A stretch of DNA of 64,000 nt from Xanthostigma xanthostigma (taxonomy: Eukaryota; Arthropoda; Insecta; Raphidioptera; Raphidiidae). The notes beneath the pieces are model-generated. The model saw only the letters and a list, made by a program, of their open reading frames with translations, searched no databases and had not been told where the DNA came from. The translations under genes and the position numbers were made by a program. Shown here one piece after another: positions 22,998 to 37,900 of this stretch; within the stretch, counting starts at the first letter, position 1; each line of letters opens with the position of its first letter. The DNA lies in assembly GCA_963575645.1 (NCBI GenBank), contig OY754470.1, positions 46,407,201-46,471,200 of the forward strand. The letters run 5' to 3'.

Positions 22998-25900
22998 CTA
23001 CAAAGACGTTTCCGAATTTGCTGAGCTAACGCTGTTAGCAGGAGCTTCCAAATCAGCTATACGTTGTTTCAATGTTTGCATCTGAAATCAGTTACCATTT
23101 GAAATAATATTATAACTAGGAAGAGAAAATGGTCATCAAGATTGTAATACTATTGTAGCTGCCGTGTTTCGTATCAATCGCGTGCGAAGCCGCGGATAAC
23201 GGCTATTATTAATAAATATATGACAACGCACAAAATCCTATGCAACATAATGTCTATCTTTAATAGGCAATCTACAAATCCGGGCGAAACCGAACCAGAC
23301 CGCTAGTAAGCACAGAAAAACCGGAAATTTTCAGCTGCGCGCTGAATGCGTACCATTTCCTACATAGCGGCCATTTTTTCTTTATTTCAAAACTCCGGCA
23401 TTAGACGCGTTAATGGAAAGGTACTTTAGTATGTCCGCGCAAGCGAAGCCGGGTATAAAATAACACTGCCTTTGAGGCAAGGAACGCTGTATACGTGTAC
23501 CAAAATTCATTGAAATCAGAGTCGATATTTAAAAGTTATGACGGAATAGACATACGCGATTTTACTCTTCAGTGAAATTATAGCAAGCTTCAGAGAACCT
23601 TACAAATATATTATGTACTAAACATTTCTTAACTTTGAAATAGTATTTACCTGGACGGAATGCCTTTCGACCATTGATATCATTTGCTGTTCCAACTTTT
23701 TCAGGCGAATTTGATACTTTTTGTGATTTCTATCTACAGTTTGAACTAAAGTGCTAAAGAAAATAAAAGAAAACATTATTGTTATATTATTGAGTAAGGT
23801 TTCATGGTCGGAGTCAGTCCAAATTTTCTTGGTTTCCGGGCTCCATTGGTATTTCTAACTGCGGTAGATATTATCAAAGGCGACGTGACAGCGGTCAAAG
23901 TGTCCTTCTAGGCGGCTAACAGGTGTGTCGACGACTGCTGTTCACTCTCTTTTATGCCCAGCGCGACAATGTTCTCTACTCGGTCGTAGTATGCTCTTCT
24001 GTGATTGGTCGTCCTGCTCAGTTGTTTTTGTATATCTCAGTGCTCGTGTCCAGATTTTACTTAGATTTATGTGTTCATTTTTTCGGTCAATACACAATCT
24101 CGCGCAGAATTTCAAACGAAAAGATGAACTTAAAAGATGAACATAAAAGAAGAGATAACACCAGTTGTTGAGACTTACCTGTGAGCCATCTTTGATAATA
24201 TCTACTGCAGTTGTAGACGAAACAACCTAATCACGGCCTAAAAGCCCGGAAACCGAGAAGACTTGGAAACCATTATTTTCACCGATATTTCAAGTAAAAC
24301 TTTTAAAGAAGTAAGTTGAAATTGCATCATAGGCGTAGTAACGATTTTATCCTAGGGGGGGCCAAACCATTACCAGCTGCTACTTATACATAATTTAAAA
24401 ACTGTTCATAGAAGCGAAATCGATCAACACGACTTTCTGGAGAAATTTCTCGACAAAGAAAATATGTAGATTTATCTTGTTATTTGTACGTGAACAATTA
24501 ATATTCTAGGGTAGAGCCAAGCCCACCTGACCCCTCCCCCCTCTTGCTACGCCAATGAATTGCATCATAAATCGACAGAAATAAGTGTTACATTGCATTT
24601 ACCTATTAGCTTGATTTAAATCCGCTACTAATTCTCTGCCTTCTAATAACCGTGCTTCAGCATTTTTTGTAACCTGTTCCAGAGTCGTGACAAGTTCCTG
24701 TAACCTTACTTTCAGTCTAGATTCTCGTGCCAAAGCTTGGATTAATTCAAGCTCGATTCCCTGTGCATGTTCAGCGTCAGAATAAGATGATCGATCCTTA
24801 AAAAAATCCCGCGATTAAGCCTTTTACAAAAATCTTTAAACATTTACGATTTTTGTCTGCAAAACAATTCTAAACAAATCTAAGTCTCAATAAACACTTC
24901 AAATGCCGTACATCCGATTTAGAATGGCTGATTCGTTCTAAAAATAACGTATGACAAAAATGTGTTCGTTCAAAAATAGTCAGAAAACCAGAATAGCTTC
25001 TAAGTACTTAAAAACTCGGGTCGCAGTGCGAAACCCTGCCGACAATATAGTGTATTTGCTTTTATAAGCAGTGTGGCTCTATTGTATGAACTTAACTTTG
25101 TTTTTGGACAAAATAAAAAAAATTACCCCTTAATACACCCCTTAAAACACCATTTTTATACTTAATTTCAATACTATATACCAATTTAACATCTGTACCA
25201 AATTATATCCACCCTTCAGTATGTAAATCCATATCAATAAACTTGCGTTTTCATAAAATTTGTAAGTCCGGTTCTGTCGGGCCGATTTTACTAAAATTTT
25301 AGCAGCACATTTCAATAATTACTAAAGGGTTAAATTTCAAATTTGAAACGATTCTGAGATTTTTTTCGGTATTTTTGGGCCCAAAAACATTTTTCAACCC
25401 CTAAATACCCCCCTTAAAATGGCCCGATCGGGCCCATTTTAAATAGGCTTCTTGCGATGATGGATTCCAACATGTGGACCAAATTTCATTTAAATCGATT
25501 AAGTCTGTCGAGAGTTATCGTGGTCACACATATATATATATTAACCGACGCCAATAGTGTAAGTGCCTTATGGCAAATACACTAAAAACGTCGAGTTCTA
25601 ATGAAAGAAACTCGATTTTCGATAGTCGAACCGAAATCAATAACATTCCCGTTTTTTTTTTTTCCCCCAATAGTGGGAAGTTAACAAACCAAGTAATTTT
25701 ACATTTGGAGATTAATACTTACTCTTTGTTGATTGGCAATGGCTAACAGAGCTTCAGTGTCATTTAACTGCCCTCGTATATTATTTAACGTAGACGTTTG
25801 TGCTCTCAATTGCGTTTCCAAACAAGACAGTTTCAAATCCGTTGCAACTTTTTCTTTTTCTAAATGATATACCTTAGCACTTAATTCAGCTTTGTCCTCA

Positions 25901-28900
25901 CGTAGTGCCATTAATTCCTATAACAAAAGTGTTTTTTTTTTTTTTTTTTTTTTTTGTATATTTCGTACACTTAATTGCGATTACAAATCATGTAAGTCAC
26001 CATTGTGTTAGTTCGCCAAGTTAGCGTAACGGAAAGTGAAACACCTATAGTAATAATAATAATAATTTATTTGTGGTGCCATAGTGGATACAAATTGTCA
26101 AGAACGTTAGTAGGTCCATCAAGATATCTAGAGCAGGGACGGGCAAATCTTTTGATCGTCGGGCCACATTGCTGATGAAAATTTGACCGCGGGCCAAAAA
26201 TTTAGAGAATAAAAAAAAAGGTCCTTTCATTTCTTCAACAAAAAGGGCTTTTTTCGTCTGTTGTGGCCCTTCCTATCTATTTTTCTAAAGTTTATAAAAT
26301 GCTTCGCGGGCCAGACAAAATTGTACTGCGGCCCGGATTCGGCTCGCGGGCCCAGGCCTGGTCTAGAGTCTAAAGAGCTTGTTAGCCACTCAGTGAATTT
26401 ATTGATCGCGCCGACTTTTCTCGAAGTAAGACGGACGCGTTTCAAATTTCGTTACGCTTCTGCCATAGCAAAGTGCCAAAGTGTGACGTAGTTTCCTTTA
26501 CAACGCGCGTAGCGCGCTTTTCATGTAATAAAATAAATAAGTGTCTTTCTTTTGTTTCTAGATGCCAGAACTGAATCATAATTGGTGAGTGAAATATACA
26601 ACTATCGTATTAATAATCTGAGAAATATTTTTATTTTAAATTGTTTTATAATTTCGGTAACACTTTTGCTTCCAATTTTAATTAAAGTTATTCATTTAAG
26701 TAAAAAAAAAATATTCAAAAGCCCAATAATAATGTCACCGCGGGATATTGTACAATACAGTAGAATGACGTAAGAAGATCTTTGAAGGACAAATGTAATT
26801 ATGATGCTGGTCAATAGACGGCCAAACTGTTGCCAGCACAATTCACTACGGAAACTCTACATTTTCTATTCGCTGTGAGTTTCGGCGGTATTGCCATCTA
26901 GCGGATTTATTCGCAACAAGTGACGGAAAATTTACCCACATTATATATTAGAGAATAACAATAATAGAGAATAAAATTGTAAATGTCAACAATTTTGATT
27001 AAGCATTGGTGAAAATCCTTCTTAATGGAACCGGATATGTAAATAATATCAGTAAATGTATACAGAATAATTTTTTACATTAATAAATGTCAAATTATTA
27101 TCATATTTTGGAGTTCACTTTGTCAATTCGCTATGAGCTTCTACACTAGCGCCGCGTATTGGTTCAAAAAAGCCATTTTTGCAAAATGTCAAATGATAGG
27201 AAAGAGCAAAAAATTCGCTTGTTACTTAAAAATGAGACAATACCTCCAAAGCTAATTGTATTGTAAACGTTGTCAATAGGTATATTCTTTAAAAATATAA
27301 TGTAAGTAAGCATTATTATTGATAAATATTTATTGCTTCGGCAGTATTGCCATCTAGCGGATCTCTATTCGCAAAAGTGACGGAAAATTTTAACGCATAA
27401 AGTCGCCGCATACAGCGCTCGCGAAAAACTGCTTATCCCCTCCCTCTTGAGGCTCACAGCGAATATTCGCAGATTAAAGAAATATAGCTTAAGATGCTCG
27501 TCAATAGGTGGCTATCTATCGGCGAGCATCATAAGTGGTATCATTTTGGTTCACTGGGATCTTTATCTTCCTATACTAATATTTTAATCAATGATATTAC
27601 TTAATTATTAAACGGAAATACGACGAACGGTTAGGCAGTTTCCAGATTATTCGTGAAACTGGAAGAAATATTTTTTGACACTGAAAAGAAAGACAGAGGT
27701 GTTTGAGGTGAAGGAGGAAAGGTAACGGAAGTTATTTCGACCATCTAACGTTTAAATTAATTATAATTATTCTGGAGTTACCGAAACTGTTGGTGAGAAA
27801 TCAGATCGGCTACACCTAACCTCACACATGGAACATTATTACAATACCTGCATTAAAACAGCGGTTTCTAAGTCCAACTTGCGCATATCTTGTGACGCCG
27901 CACCGTGTCTTGCAGCCAACGAAGGTTGTTCAGAATGCGGCGATTCGAGCGTCACACAAGTGCCCTCAACAACGTTACGTTGGGCTTTTAAGTACGACAC
28001 GTGACCGCGCAGTTTTGTTTCGTGTTCTCCGCTCCATTCACCTTCACTGTTTCGGAAAAATAACAATCAGGAAATGCACGAGTAACAAATAAAAAAAAAT
28101 AAAGAGCCAAGGAGAGGTACTATTCTAGCATAGTGCGAGATCCGGTATTAGAAATATATACCCTCATCTGTTATTTGATGATGGCAAAGATTATGTTAGA
28201 TAATATGTATATATGTTACCGGATAAGTCCGTTATGAAGTCATACCTAGGTTTGCCTAGGCAAAGTCCGCATTGTCGGGCCACTTTAGGCAAAGTCCGAA
28301 ATAATTCGATAATTCGGACATTGCCTACACTGTGGTACGACAATCTTAGGTTTGCTAGATGTGTAGCAGGCAAACTACGAAATAAGTTGATATTCCGATT
28401 CCAGGCGACGTCACTGAATTCTCATTCTGCATTGACTTTTGTGTTTAGTTGGGTTAAGCGGCCTTTGTGTTCAGTTGGGTTTAATCTTTATTGGATTTGT
28501 GACCAACAAGACATATGCAAGTAGATATGAGTGGCGCGGGTGAAATGAAGGCGAGATTTTTGGAGAAATTAGAGAGTATGCAGAAACCAATAAATTCTTT
28601 TTACATTCCATCGATAGAGAAGTACGAGACATTAATTAAAGAAGTTGAAGAAGCCAAGCAGGTTGCCAATAAAGCAACTCTCAATACCGGCGTCTCAAAC
28701 GTTACGATGTGTTACTTGTTGGGGGCATTAAAAAGTTAATTTTGCCATTGTCTGCGCAAGTCACTGAAGTGAAAAACTTTGTCCCCAATGAAGAATTGTT
28801 TGAGGTGCTAGATAATGTTCACAAGGAATGTGGTCATGCTGGAAGAGATATTATGATTAAAGCACTAAGCAACAAATTATTAATACAAATTAGTGTTTTT

Positions 28901-31900
28901 TTTTTTCTATCGCAAACTGTGCTTCTTACTCGTACATAGGTATAATATTGACAGTAGGTAGGATAGTAATTCGGTAGGTTATTTCGGAGTTTGCCTGCTA
29001 CATATTTGGTAAACCTAAGATTGTCTTACAACAGTGCAGGCAATGTCGGAAATATCAACTAATTTCCGACTTAGCCTAAAGTGGCCCGGCAATGCGGACT
29101 TTGCCTAGACAAACCTAGGTATGACTGCGTAACGGGCTTTGCCGGTAACATATACATTGAGAAATCTCGCATGGGTTGCCTAGCTAAATCACGTACTGAT
29201 GCTGTTAAATCAAATAAATTCTAATTGATTTTTTTTTGGGTCAACTTCTCCGACTTGTTAATCATAAAAATCGAGCCTGAGATGAGAGAATATGACACAA
29301 ATAAAATGTTAAAACAAATAAACTCAAAGTACACAGAACACAACTATTTACAAGGTATGTTTATGTGGATGATCTATATTTATGTATAGAATCAATGGTA
29401 TTCCAATTCCTTGTTATGATATTCTCTTATTTTAGGTTCGAATTTTATGATTAACAAATCGGGGAAGTTGATCCAAAAAAAGTCAATTAGAATTCATTTA
29501 ATTTAACAGCATCTGTACGCGATTTAGCTAGGCAACCCATGTGCGATTTATCAATGTAGGTATATATTATCTAGCATATAATCTTTGTCATCATCAAATA
29601 ATAGATGAGGGTATATACAGGGCGTCCCATTAAGAATGGGACATAGAACAACCGCAGATTCTCCAATTCAAAATAAAACGATTAAGCGAAATATGCTTAG
29701 ATAAAATGTTACTCGTTTCCGAAATACGGGGTGTTGAAGTTGAAAACTGAAAAATTATTAATGTCCATAATTTTTTTAATACACCGTTTAATTTTACTCA
29801 AATCGGCACACTTGTTAAATATCATAAAATGCACCTAACAAAAAAATTAGTTCATTACGCTCTACCAGTGGCGTACGGCAGGAGTAAGTAATGCTTGTAC
29901 CCCTTCTAAATGTTACGCCGCTGTCTAAATTTTAATTTTGACTATAATTTTAATTTTTTTGATATTTTCTAAGTCAATAATGTACACTTGTTAGTTTGTT
30001 GTAAAGTCATTGGTTTTCGAAATATTCGCAGTTAAAGATAGATAGACATGTACTTTTTATTTGTATTATTATTAATAATATTCATTTTTACAATTTTGTC
30101 TTAAAAAAACTGCGAATATCTCGAAAACCAATGACTTTACAACAAACTAACAAGTGTACATTATTGACTTAAAAAATATCAAAAAAATTAAAATTATAGT
30201 CAAAATTAAAATTTAGACAGCGGCGTAACATTTAGAAGGGGTACAAGCATTACTTACTCCTGCCGTACGCCACTGGTAGAGCGAGTAACATTTTATCTAA
30301 GCATATTTCGCTTAAACGTTTTATTTTGAATTGGAGAATCTGCGGTTGTTCTATGTCCCATTCTTAATGGGACACCCTGTATTTCTAATACCGGATCTTA
30401 GACTAGCAGTATTTAGCAGACTTGCTGACCTGTTGTTGCTAGCGTAAATATTTCGTTGCCACGGCGAATCTAAAATCATTGACACGTCGTTTTCGTCCAG
30501 CCGTGCCAACAACTGCAACGCCACGCTTTCGGCCGCCGTTCGATTGTCCAGCGTCACTAGAATATTTGAATTTCATTTGTTTTCATTCATCTTTTAAAAA
30601 CTGACCCTGGTGTGTGTTTTGCTATATCAAGTGTGTTTGATTGTGAATTGCCTAAAGCCGGCCATACACTATGAATTTTACATGACAATCTTCTTAACTG
30701 ACAGTCAAGATTGATTGTGTATTGGTTTGAATAATAATGATTGACATGATTGTCAATCTGACTGATCAATTTCAAGAAGTTGGATTTTTGTTTGTCAATC
30801 ATGCAGATTGGCACTCATGAATGAGTCAAACTGTCAATCCAGCGGATTGTCATTCTTTGAGTGATAGTGTATGGCTGGCTTTAAGAAAACGATCATATTT
30901 ATCGCATCAAGGTGTTTCATCCATGCAAACATTGACAATCGCAATTGACCGTCTTTGGAATATTTTATGCCGGCACTTCACATGGCTATTTGTATTTGTG
31001 TATTTGGCATATTTGGCAAACAATTACCAAGTGTGGACAGTCTATTTGACAAAGTGTTGGCCTTATTTGCCTATTTGACAAATAAGGCCAATACCAAATA
31101 CGCGTTACCGTGCGCTTGTCGGTTTTTCGAAGCACATCAAATAATTCAAATAGGCAAATACGCAAATAAACCATCCACACAATGGCCATATTCAGAAGCG
31201 CACGCGCCGTGAACCTGTACGGACGTGCAGTATTTTTGTGTCTGTGCTGTGAGCGAGAACTGGAACAATTACTATTGAAAATGAATTGGGACAATGAAAC
31301 AGTGCTAAAATTCCTGGAATTTTTAACCTTGCGTTCTGCTGCCAAATGTTTGTGTGTTTGTTATTTGACTGCATGTGTGGATGGTCGTATTTGCCTCTAT
31401 TTGCATGTTTGCCTTGAACGTCATATATTTTGCCAAATACAACAAACACCCAATAGCGAACACAAATAGCCATGTGAAGTGCCACCTTTAGACCTTTGAA
31501 TTACTTACGTATGCGGGATGTGAAAATAAATCAGATCGACCCTTACCTTGATCTGCTTGATCTAATGCTAACTCAGTTTCCAGCAGGGCTAAAAGCACGT
31601 CATAAGCTTCTATAGCTCTATCGCTAAATCCTAACGCAACTCTAAGCGCAACAGCGTTGGATTCATATTTTCCACACAATAGCGTTAGTCTAAAAAAACA
31701 AACCCAATGTCTAGAAAAAACCTTCAAATAAACAAGTCATTGTCGACGCCGTCAGATTGCATACAATCGGAAGCGTGGGTGTAATCTTAAAGCGTTTTAG
31801 ATTGTTGTTTTTTTAAATAATGGATACGCATTTATACCATTAATAAAATTGTTCTTATTGTCGAAACTCAACATTTTCTTACGTCCTTGTTAAATATATG

Positions 31901-34900
31901 CCCATATAAAATTATCCACAATAATGTTTTTTTAAGAAATAGTTTTTTTTTAATTAATACGAACAATGTGATTATTTAATTTTTGAAAAAAAAAAGGAAC
32001 AATTGCTATGTGGAAAATGGCGACTAATAGTATCAAATTGAAAAAGTAAAAACATAACTTATGAATGTCATATTTGCATGAAATCTATATTATTTCTACA
32101 AAAACTGGCTATCACCGATGACTCAGTGACTATCTGAAATATAAACACTAACACGTCATAATATTATGAAACCAAACAAAAAATAAAAATTCTCAACTAC
32201 CTACAGAACAATCTTGAAACTTAGATTATAGATAAATAATAGAGTGGTGTAACTACAAGATGACAGAACTGGCAAAAAGCCAGGGGTCCCGCTGTAACGA
32301 ACAGAAACAAGTTGCCTGTTTCTTGATGTAATGCAACGATGCTGCTATTGGTTACTAAACAAACGAGCGCCTAATTTAATCACGTGTTTTTCGTTACATT
32401 TTCACGAGATTTGAAGTGACTATCCGAAATCTCTTGCTGGCTCTTACTCTATCAATATTGCACATCTCTGTAATTTATCTATAATCAAGGATACATTAAA
32501 AAAACAGCGTCCAACGCAAAAAAAAACAAAACATGCCAAAAAAAACTTACCTATCACAGTGTGCTTTGCACTCATTCAATGTCAGTGTCAAAATATTGTT
32601 TTGTGCTTTCAAATTATCAATTTTCGAATTTAATCTACAAACTTCAGTTTCAAACGCGTGTTCTTCAGTCTTTGTTTCAGTACCAAGATGTTCTTGTAAC
32701 TCAGACTGGCATTTCAGATCGCTTACGAGATGTTCAGCAACCTGCGTTGAACAAATGCCTGTCTGAGCCAATTCTGAGCCCGTAACTGGCCTATCACCAG
32801 TCGCCCGTCTTAATCTTACACGTTCAGCCATTTTAGCAATTGGCTGACTAATCAATGCGTTTTCTGATATTAGATCATTTGATTTTTCATTACTGCTGCC
32901 TATAAGAAAACGATTTATTGTAAACTAGAGATGTTCGACAGCTGACGTTTTTAATCTAATTTTACAGCTTATTAATGTGTTATGAATTCTGGAGTACGTT
33001 CAACAAAGACATTTCATTAACTTACCTTTAAACGTTTCTAATTTAGGTTGACTTTTTTCAATGACAATGTTTTTGTTCTGCGAACAAGAAGTATGGATGG
33101 GTATAATGCTGCTCGATTTAATATGCGATTTCACAAAGTCATTATTATATAATTCGTTCGACATTTTATCTTCTTGGGAATCAAGGTTGCTTATTTTAGG
33201 CGACATCTTTTCACCGACTATGTTGACATTGCTTCCACCAATCAAACTATTTTCATTTTCGTTCCGAGATTCTAACTGAGATCTGAGTGACAATATTTCG
33301 GCTCTCAACATGTCCACCTCTTTTTGAAGCTGCGTGCTTTGCTCCGTGTCTGATTTGTTACCACCACATAATTTCGGTTCAGGCAGTTCTAGTGGACTTT
33401 CAGGCATCTACAAAGACAAGGAAATTCTACATTAGATCTCAAAAGAAAATGATGCTCAAAAGGGTGAATATATCTGAAGCTTAAGGAGCAACATGACGAA
33501 CTACCCAACCAAAATTACGAACGTAAAACTGGAATATTTGTTTAGAGAGATTTACAACACTTCCTCTAGGAGTCTAGAGCAATCATCTTTATTTATTCCT
33601 GAACGCTGGGTATTATATTAAAAGTTAAGAACGCCGCTCAGGTTTCTGATGATAAGATATGTGTAACTTAATTAATGTAATCACTTACGACTAGTTTAGT
33701 GTCAGTATCGGACAAATCGTCGGCGTAAGTCCGATCGTGATCAGTCGGTTCCAATTCGCTGACGTCCAACGGACATGTAAGAGATCCTTCATGACCGCTG
33801 GTACCAATATCGGACGCTTCATCTTCCTCGGTTATGGCCATTGCGCGCTGTTGATGCAACTTTCGCGTCAGTTCAGCTATGACTGAATGAAGTTCTGTAA
33901 GCTGTTCTTCATAACGTTGAGATTGGATTGAAAGTTGTTGTTGCAAACGTTCCTGAAATAGAAAAAATAGAATAAGGTGTGGTAAACTCGGGAGTCAAGT
34001 CTCTATGGTACCCTGACACCTAAAATTTCAAGACATATAATTTAATTCTACAAAAATATTTCCCTCCTACGTTTTTTATTTGGATCTTAGATTCTACAGA
34101 AATCAAACACGTTCTTGTATAGGTAAATAAAATTTCATTTCGTCTTAAGAATCGTAGATATCGTATGGTGTTAGATAGATATTGTAGATTATAGACGCCC
34201 GACAGTTAATATTATTAGCGTCACCGCGGTTTCTAATACATGTTCCCAGGTTCTAACAACTGGTAAAATATCAATTGGATTTCCAATTAAGCAAATAATA
34301 AATTGAAAACACGGATTGGCATTAAGACCAGATAATTATTTCTTAAAAAAGTATCTGTGCGGACATCATTCACAAACCGCCGAGCCAATTGTCATGAAAT
34401 GTGTAATCTATCTTAGAACTTGGGTTACATTCAATAGTAGCTCTGTTCCAACCTCTCTACGCACGGCAATAGAAGACTATGACGGTTGTTACCGTTCGCA
34501 GAGAGAGCTAAGGTATTCTATACGAGAAACATTTCCAGAAAAGAACATACATGATCTGGGACAATACACGGCACTCTCGTTATAACTTCTGGTAAAACAG
34601 ATCTAATATTCCCAGCAAACAAGCCGTCCAAAGAATCTTTGCAGTCTTTACTCTTCTCTTCCTTTTTGGAAACATCTTCAGCCGAAGAACCTGGACAGCA
34701 GAGCCACGATCTACTTCGCGGTATAACCGAATTATCAATTTCGACGCAAGGTTCATCATAGGTCCGTTCTTCGGGTGTTAATCCGCCACTACCATTAAAC
34801 TTATAGCCAGTATGTAAGGTCACATCTGCCGGTATTATTTTATGGGACAACAAGTTGTTCCACTGCGGATGTTCCGTATCAGATGACGTGATCATTGGTT

Positions 34901-37900
34901 CAAGTTTTGGCGAAGATGGGACACAACTTTCGGCAGCGTCTTTAAAAATATATGTCGTATCAAAATGAACAATGTTGTTATTTCCGTGCACAAGTAAGGT
35001 GTCCCTAAGAGATGCATCGATGTTGTCCTTGATAATGTCGATGGTCCGGTCTTCGGTTGGGTCATCGATGATGCGTTTGCAACAATCGACGTACGTTGCA
35101 TTGTTATCGGGACCGACTGTGCCTGCTATAAAAAATGGCGGTGTTGTGGTCGTCGTTTTTGTTGTCTTTTCTTCCTTGGGCCCCGCCACGGCTACTGGTT
35201 TAACTGATTCCTTATAGTGGTTTTACAACTCCAGTTTATTAAATAAACAGATCGCGATATTTACACTTTGCACATGTTTTATGCATCATTTCATGTTTAG
35301 TTTTATTGTGCAGTCAGTAACGAACTTTTACAAAAATATTCTCTGCCTACGTAAGCAAACTTTTTATGATTTTAGATCCCCATACCCCATGCATAAAAGA
35401 AAATAAAAACTTCGTGAACCCCCTCCCCCCAAACGATAAGACGTAAGAATTTTTTCGATACTTTTATTAGACCTCAAAATTTTAATTTAAAAAACCTAAT
35501 TATTTAAGATTAACGTTTCAAAAAAGTGATAGCGATAGTTGTTTTTGTCGAGCTTGAAAACGTATAAACGTATAATAGTGTTTTGAGCTCAAGGAGCTTG
35601 AAAACAGCAGGCCTATTTAGGGCTCGCATTTATGGTCAACTGTGTTTTCAGATATTTTTTATGTTACGTAATATCCCGTCTTGTCAGCAAAAGTAAGAAA
35701 TTGAACCCCTCGCCCCCTAAACCTGGTTACGTAATTTTCGAACGCCCTCCTTTCTTAATTTGCGACCGCGACGGGAGATCACGACAGGCACCAAAGACAT
35801 GGACAGCCACAGACCTCAATAGCGTCGATTAAACGAAACTGAATTTGAATCAGTTTGAGATGAGCAATATTATCGGTTATCGCTAACTTAATCGAAGTTG
35901 AAATTGGAAGCCCTTGGAAATGATTTATTATCTCCCCACTGTCCCACATCGAAATTCCTAACGGTAGTTATGACTCACAATCAACAAAGGAAATTAAGTC
36001 ATTACAAAATAGGGTCAAAAAATTATTTTCACAAAAAAATTTTTCACGAAGTAAAAAACAAATTTTAATTTTCAAATTTCCCCACAGTAAATGTTTTTAT
36101 GACTCACATTTAACGAAAGAAATTAAATCTTAAAGACAAAATTTTTTGTCTTAAAAAATATTCATGTAGGTAATAATTAATTTTAAAAATTTCGCACCAT
36201 TTTTATCACCACGTATTTTAATTATTAATTGAAAAATCCAAAAACCATTTCTAATTTTATAAACAATTTTAATTATAATTAAGAACAATCATAGATAACT
36301 TAAAACAAAGAACGTCATAATTTAATACCTATCGAATTTAAATAGGAAAAATGATTTCAGATTTTTTTAAACAACTAATTACATAATCATAAGTTTTTAA
36401 ACAATCGGCGACCGGTAAAAAATTGAATATTAAAAAATAAAATGATACCTAATTTTAACGAAAAGTTATTTCAATTTTTTAAACAATTAAATACCGAATA
36501 ATAATTTGGAACAATCGGAGTACGATCAAAAACACAACAATAATATTTTTTCTCCATCATACTTTGTTGAATCGAATTAAAATTTTTTTTTATTATTGTT
36601 GTAAAATTCACAATTGTTACAAGACACTGAAATTATTGGAAGACACTATTATAGATAAAGAAGACACCCGAAAAGACTACTGCACTATTTTAGCACTGAA
36701 ATCGATTTTATTTATTGCGTACAGCCGCCTGCACAGATATATGTATTACAGCGAATGTAGGTTAGACATTAATTTCCTCATTGTGAGGTCCCGGCATACC
36801 TACATCATCACCAAAAAAACATTTTTTTTAATTGTACTGCTTATTAATATCACTTAAAAACATGACGAATCAATACACAATATTTTTGGCGCCAACTGCC
36901 AGTTTTGTTTTTCATTTCAGTTCTGTTTTATTGCGTCATTTGTTTATTTAAAACAAAATCAAACTGTGTTTTGTTTTCGCCCACACGACTGTCTTTTGTT
37001 TGAAACAGTAGTACGGAACGCTTATTGATTAATAATAGATTGTGTTCGGGTCTGTTTAAGAGCTCTGTTAATTTTCTTTTTCAAAAATAGACGTTTTATG
37101 ATCGTGTAATTTTATACTTGATGATAACAATATGTAAAAAATTATAAGTGGAACGCAGTCTCGACGCCCGACGTCGGTAAAGCTTGCCGCACACATATGA
37201 AGCGAAACGTGAAAGAATGCAAGCACACGCTAAAATGTTTCGGAAGCAGTAGGTTTGTTCCAAGCAGCCAGCAAACGGTAACGAAACCATCACCCGCATG
37301 CGCAGTAGCTAAACGTGTTCTAAAATCACCACAAACTGCTTCGCTTTAGCTACTGCGCATGCGGGTGACGGTTTTGTTACCGTTTGCTGGCTGCTTGGAA
37401 CAAACTTATTTTTAATAACAATTTTACCAAAAGTTATTTCTTCGTTGTCTTTTAGTTTTTTTATACCAAAAACAAAATGTTCGACAACAAAATTTTTGGT
37501 CTTAAATTTAAGATTAAGAATGGGTGGCGCGCTATTCATTTAAGAGTTTTTTTTTCGGTAGAGCTAACGTAAAACTATTTAGTATACACAAGGGCGCCTT
37601 TTAACAAGAACTAAATTTTGTTTGTATGACGATAGTTTTATTTAATGCCATATGCATGTGTGGTCAGCCTTACGACAAACGCATGGCGTTATTTCGGCCT
37701 TGGGTTGAGAATCGTTGCACCAGCAGGACACACGAGAATTACCGAAGTTTGACGATTATATTTGGTCAGGGGTGACCATATTAAATATGCAAAATATGAT
37801 TAATTGGTGGCACATTTTATGGCAATTTCTTGAGCGTACCGTCAGAATTAATATTTAAATATTTTAAATGATTGGTTTTATAAAATTTTTACATTTTTTT

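Larger units (their letters stand above)
28138..30398. mobile_element. Outer inverted-repeat element split by two later insertions
   Basis: The left end AGATCCGGTATTAGAAATAT and, 2.2 kb away, the right end ATTTCTAATACCGGATCT are inverted. Inwards, ACCCTCATCTGTTATTTGAT on the left matches ATCAAATAATAGATGAGGGT on the right, then TAGATAATAT... matches ...TATTATCTAG, and GGGTTGCCTAGCTAAATC matches GATTTAGCTAGGCAACCC. With the Ginger-like element (28214-29150) and the foldback (29618-30379) removed, this leaves an ordinary foldback element of about 560 bp with long arms. It fills most of MCC intron 9, ending 32 bp from exon 9. Confidence 0.85.

Noticed and set aside
26227..26491. Overlapping frames on both strands
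   Set aside because: They are products of the GC-rich sub-terminal zones of the hAT MITE at 26134-26360.
28213..28524. 103-codon plus-strand frame
   Set aside because: It is a translation of the left inverted repeat of the Ginger-like element, not a protein.
31192..31485. Opposing frames of about 95 codons near 31.0-31.5 kb
   Set aside because: They fall within the MITE with 22-bp perfect ends (30972-31483) and consist of its TTTGNCAAAT motif.
37309..37539. Minus-strand frame of 76 codons in MCC intron 3
   Set aside because: It overlaps the foldback MITE at 37247-37410 and lacks similarity to MCC or consistent splice phase.
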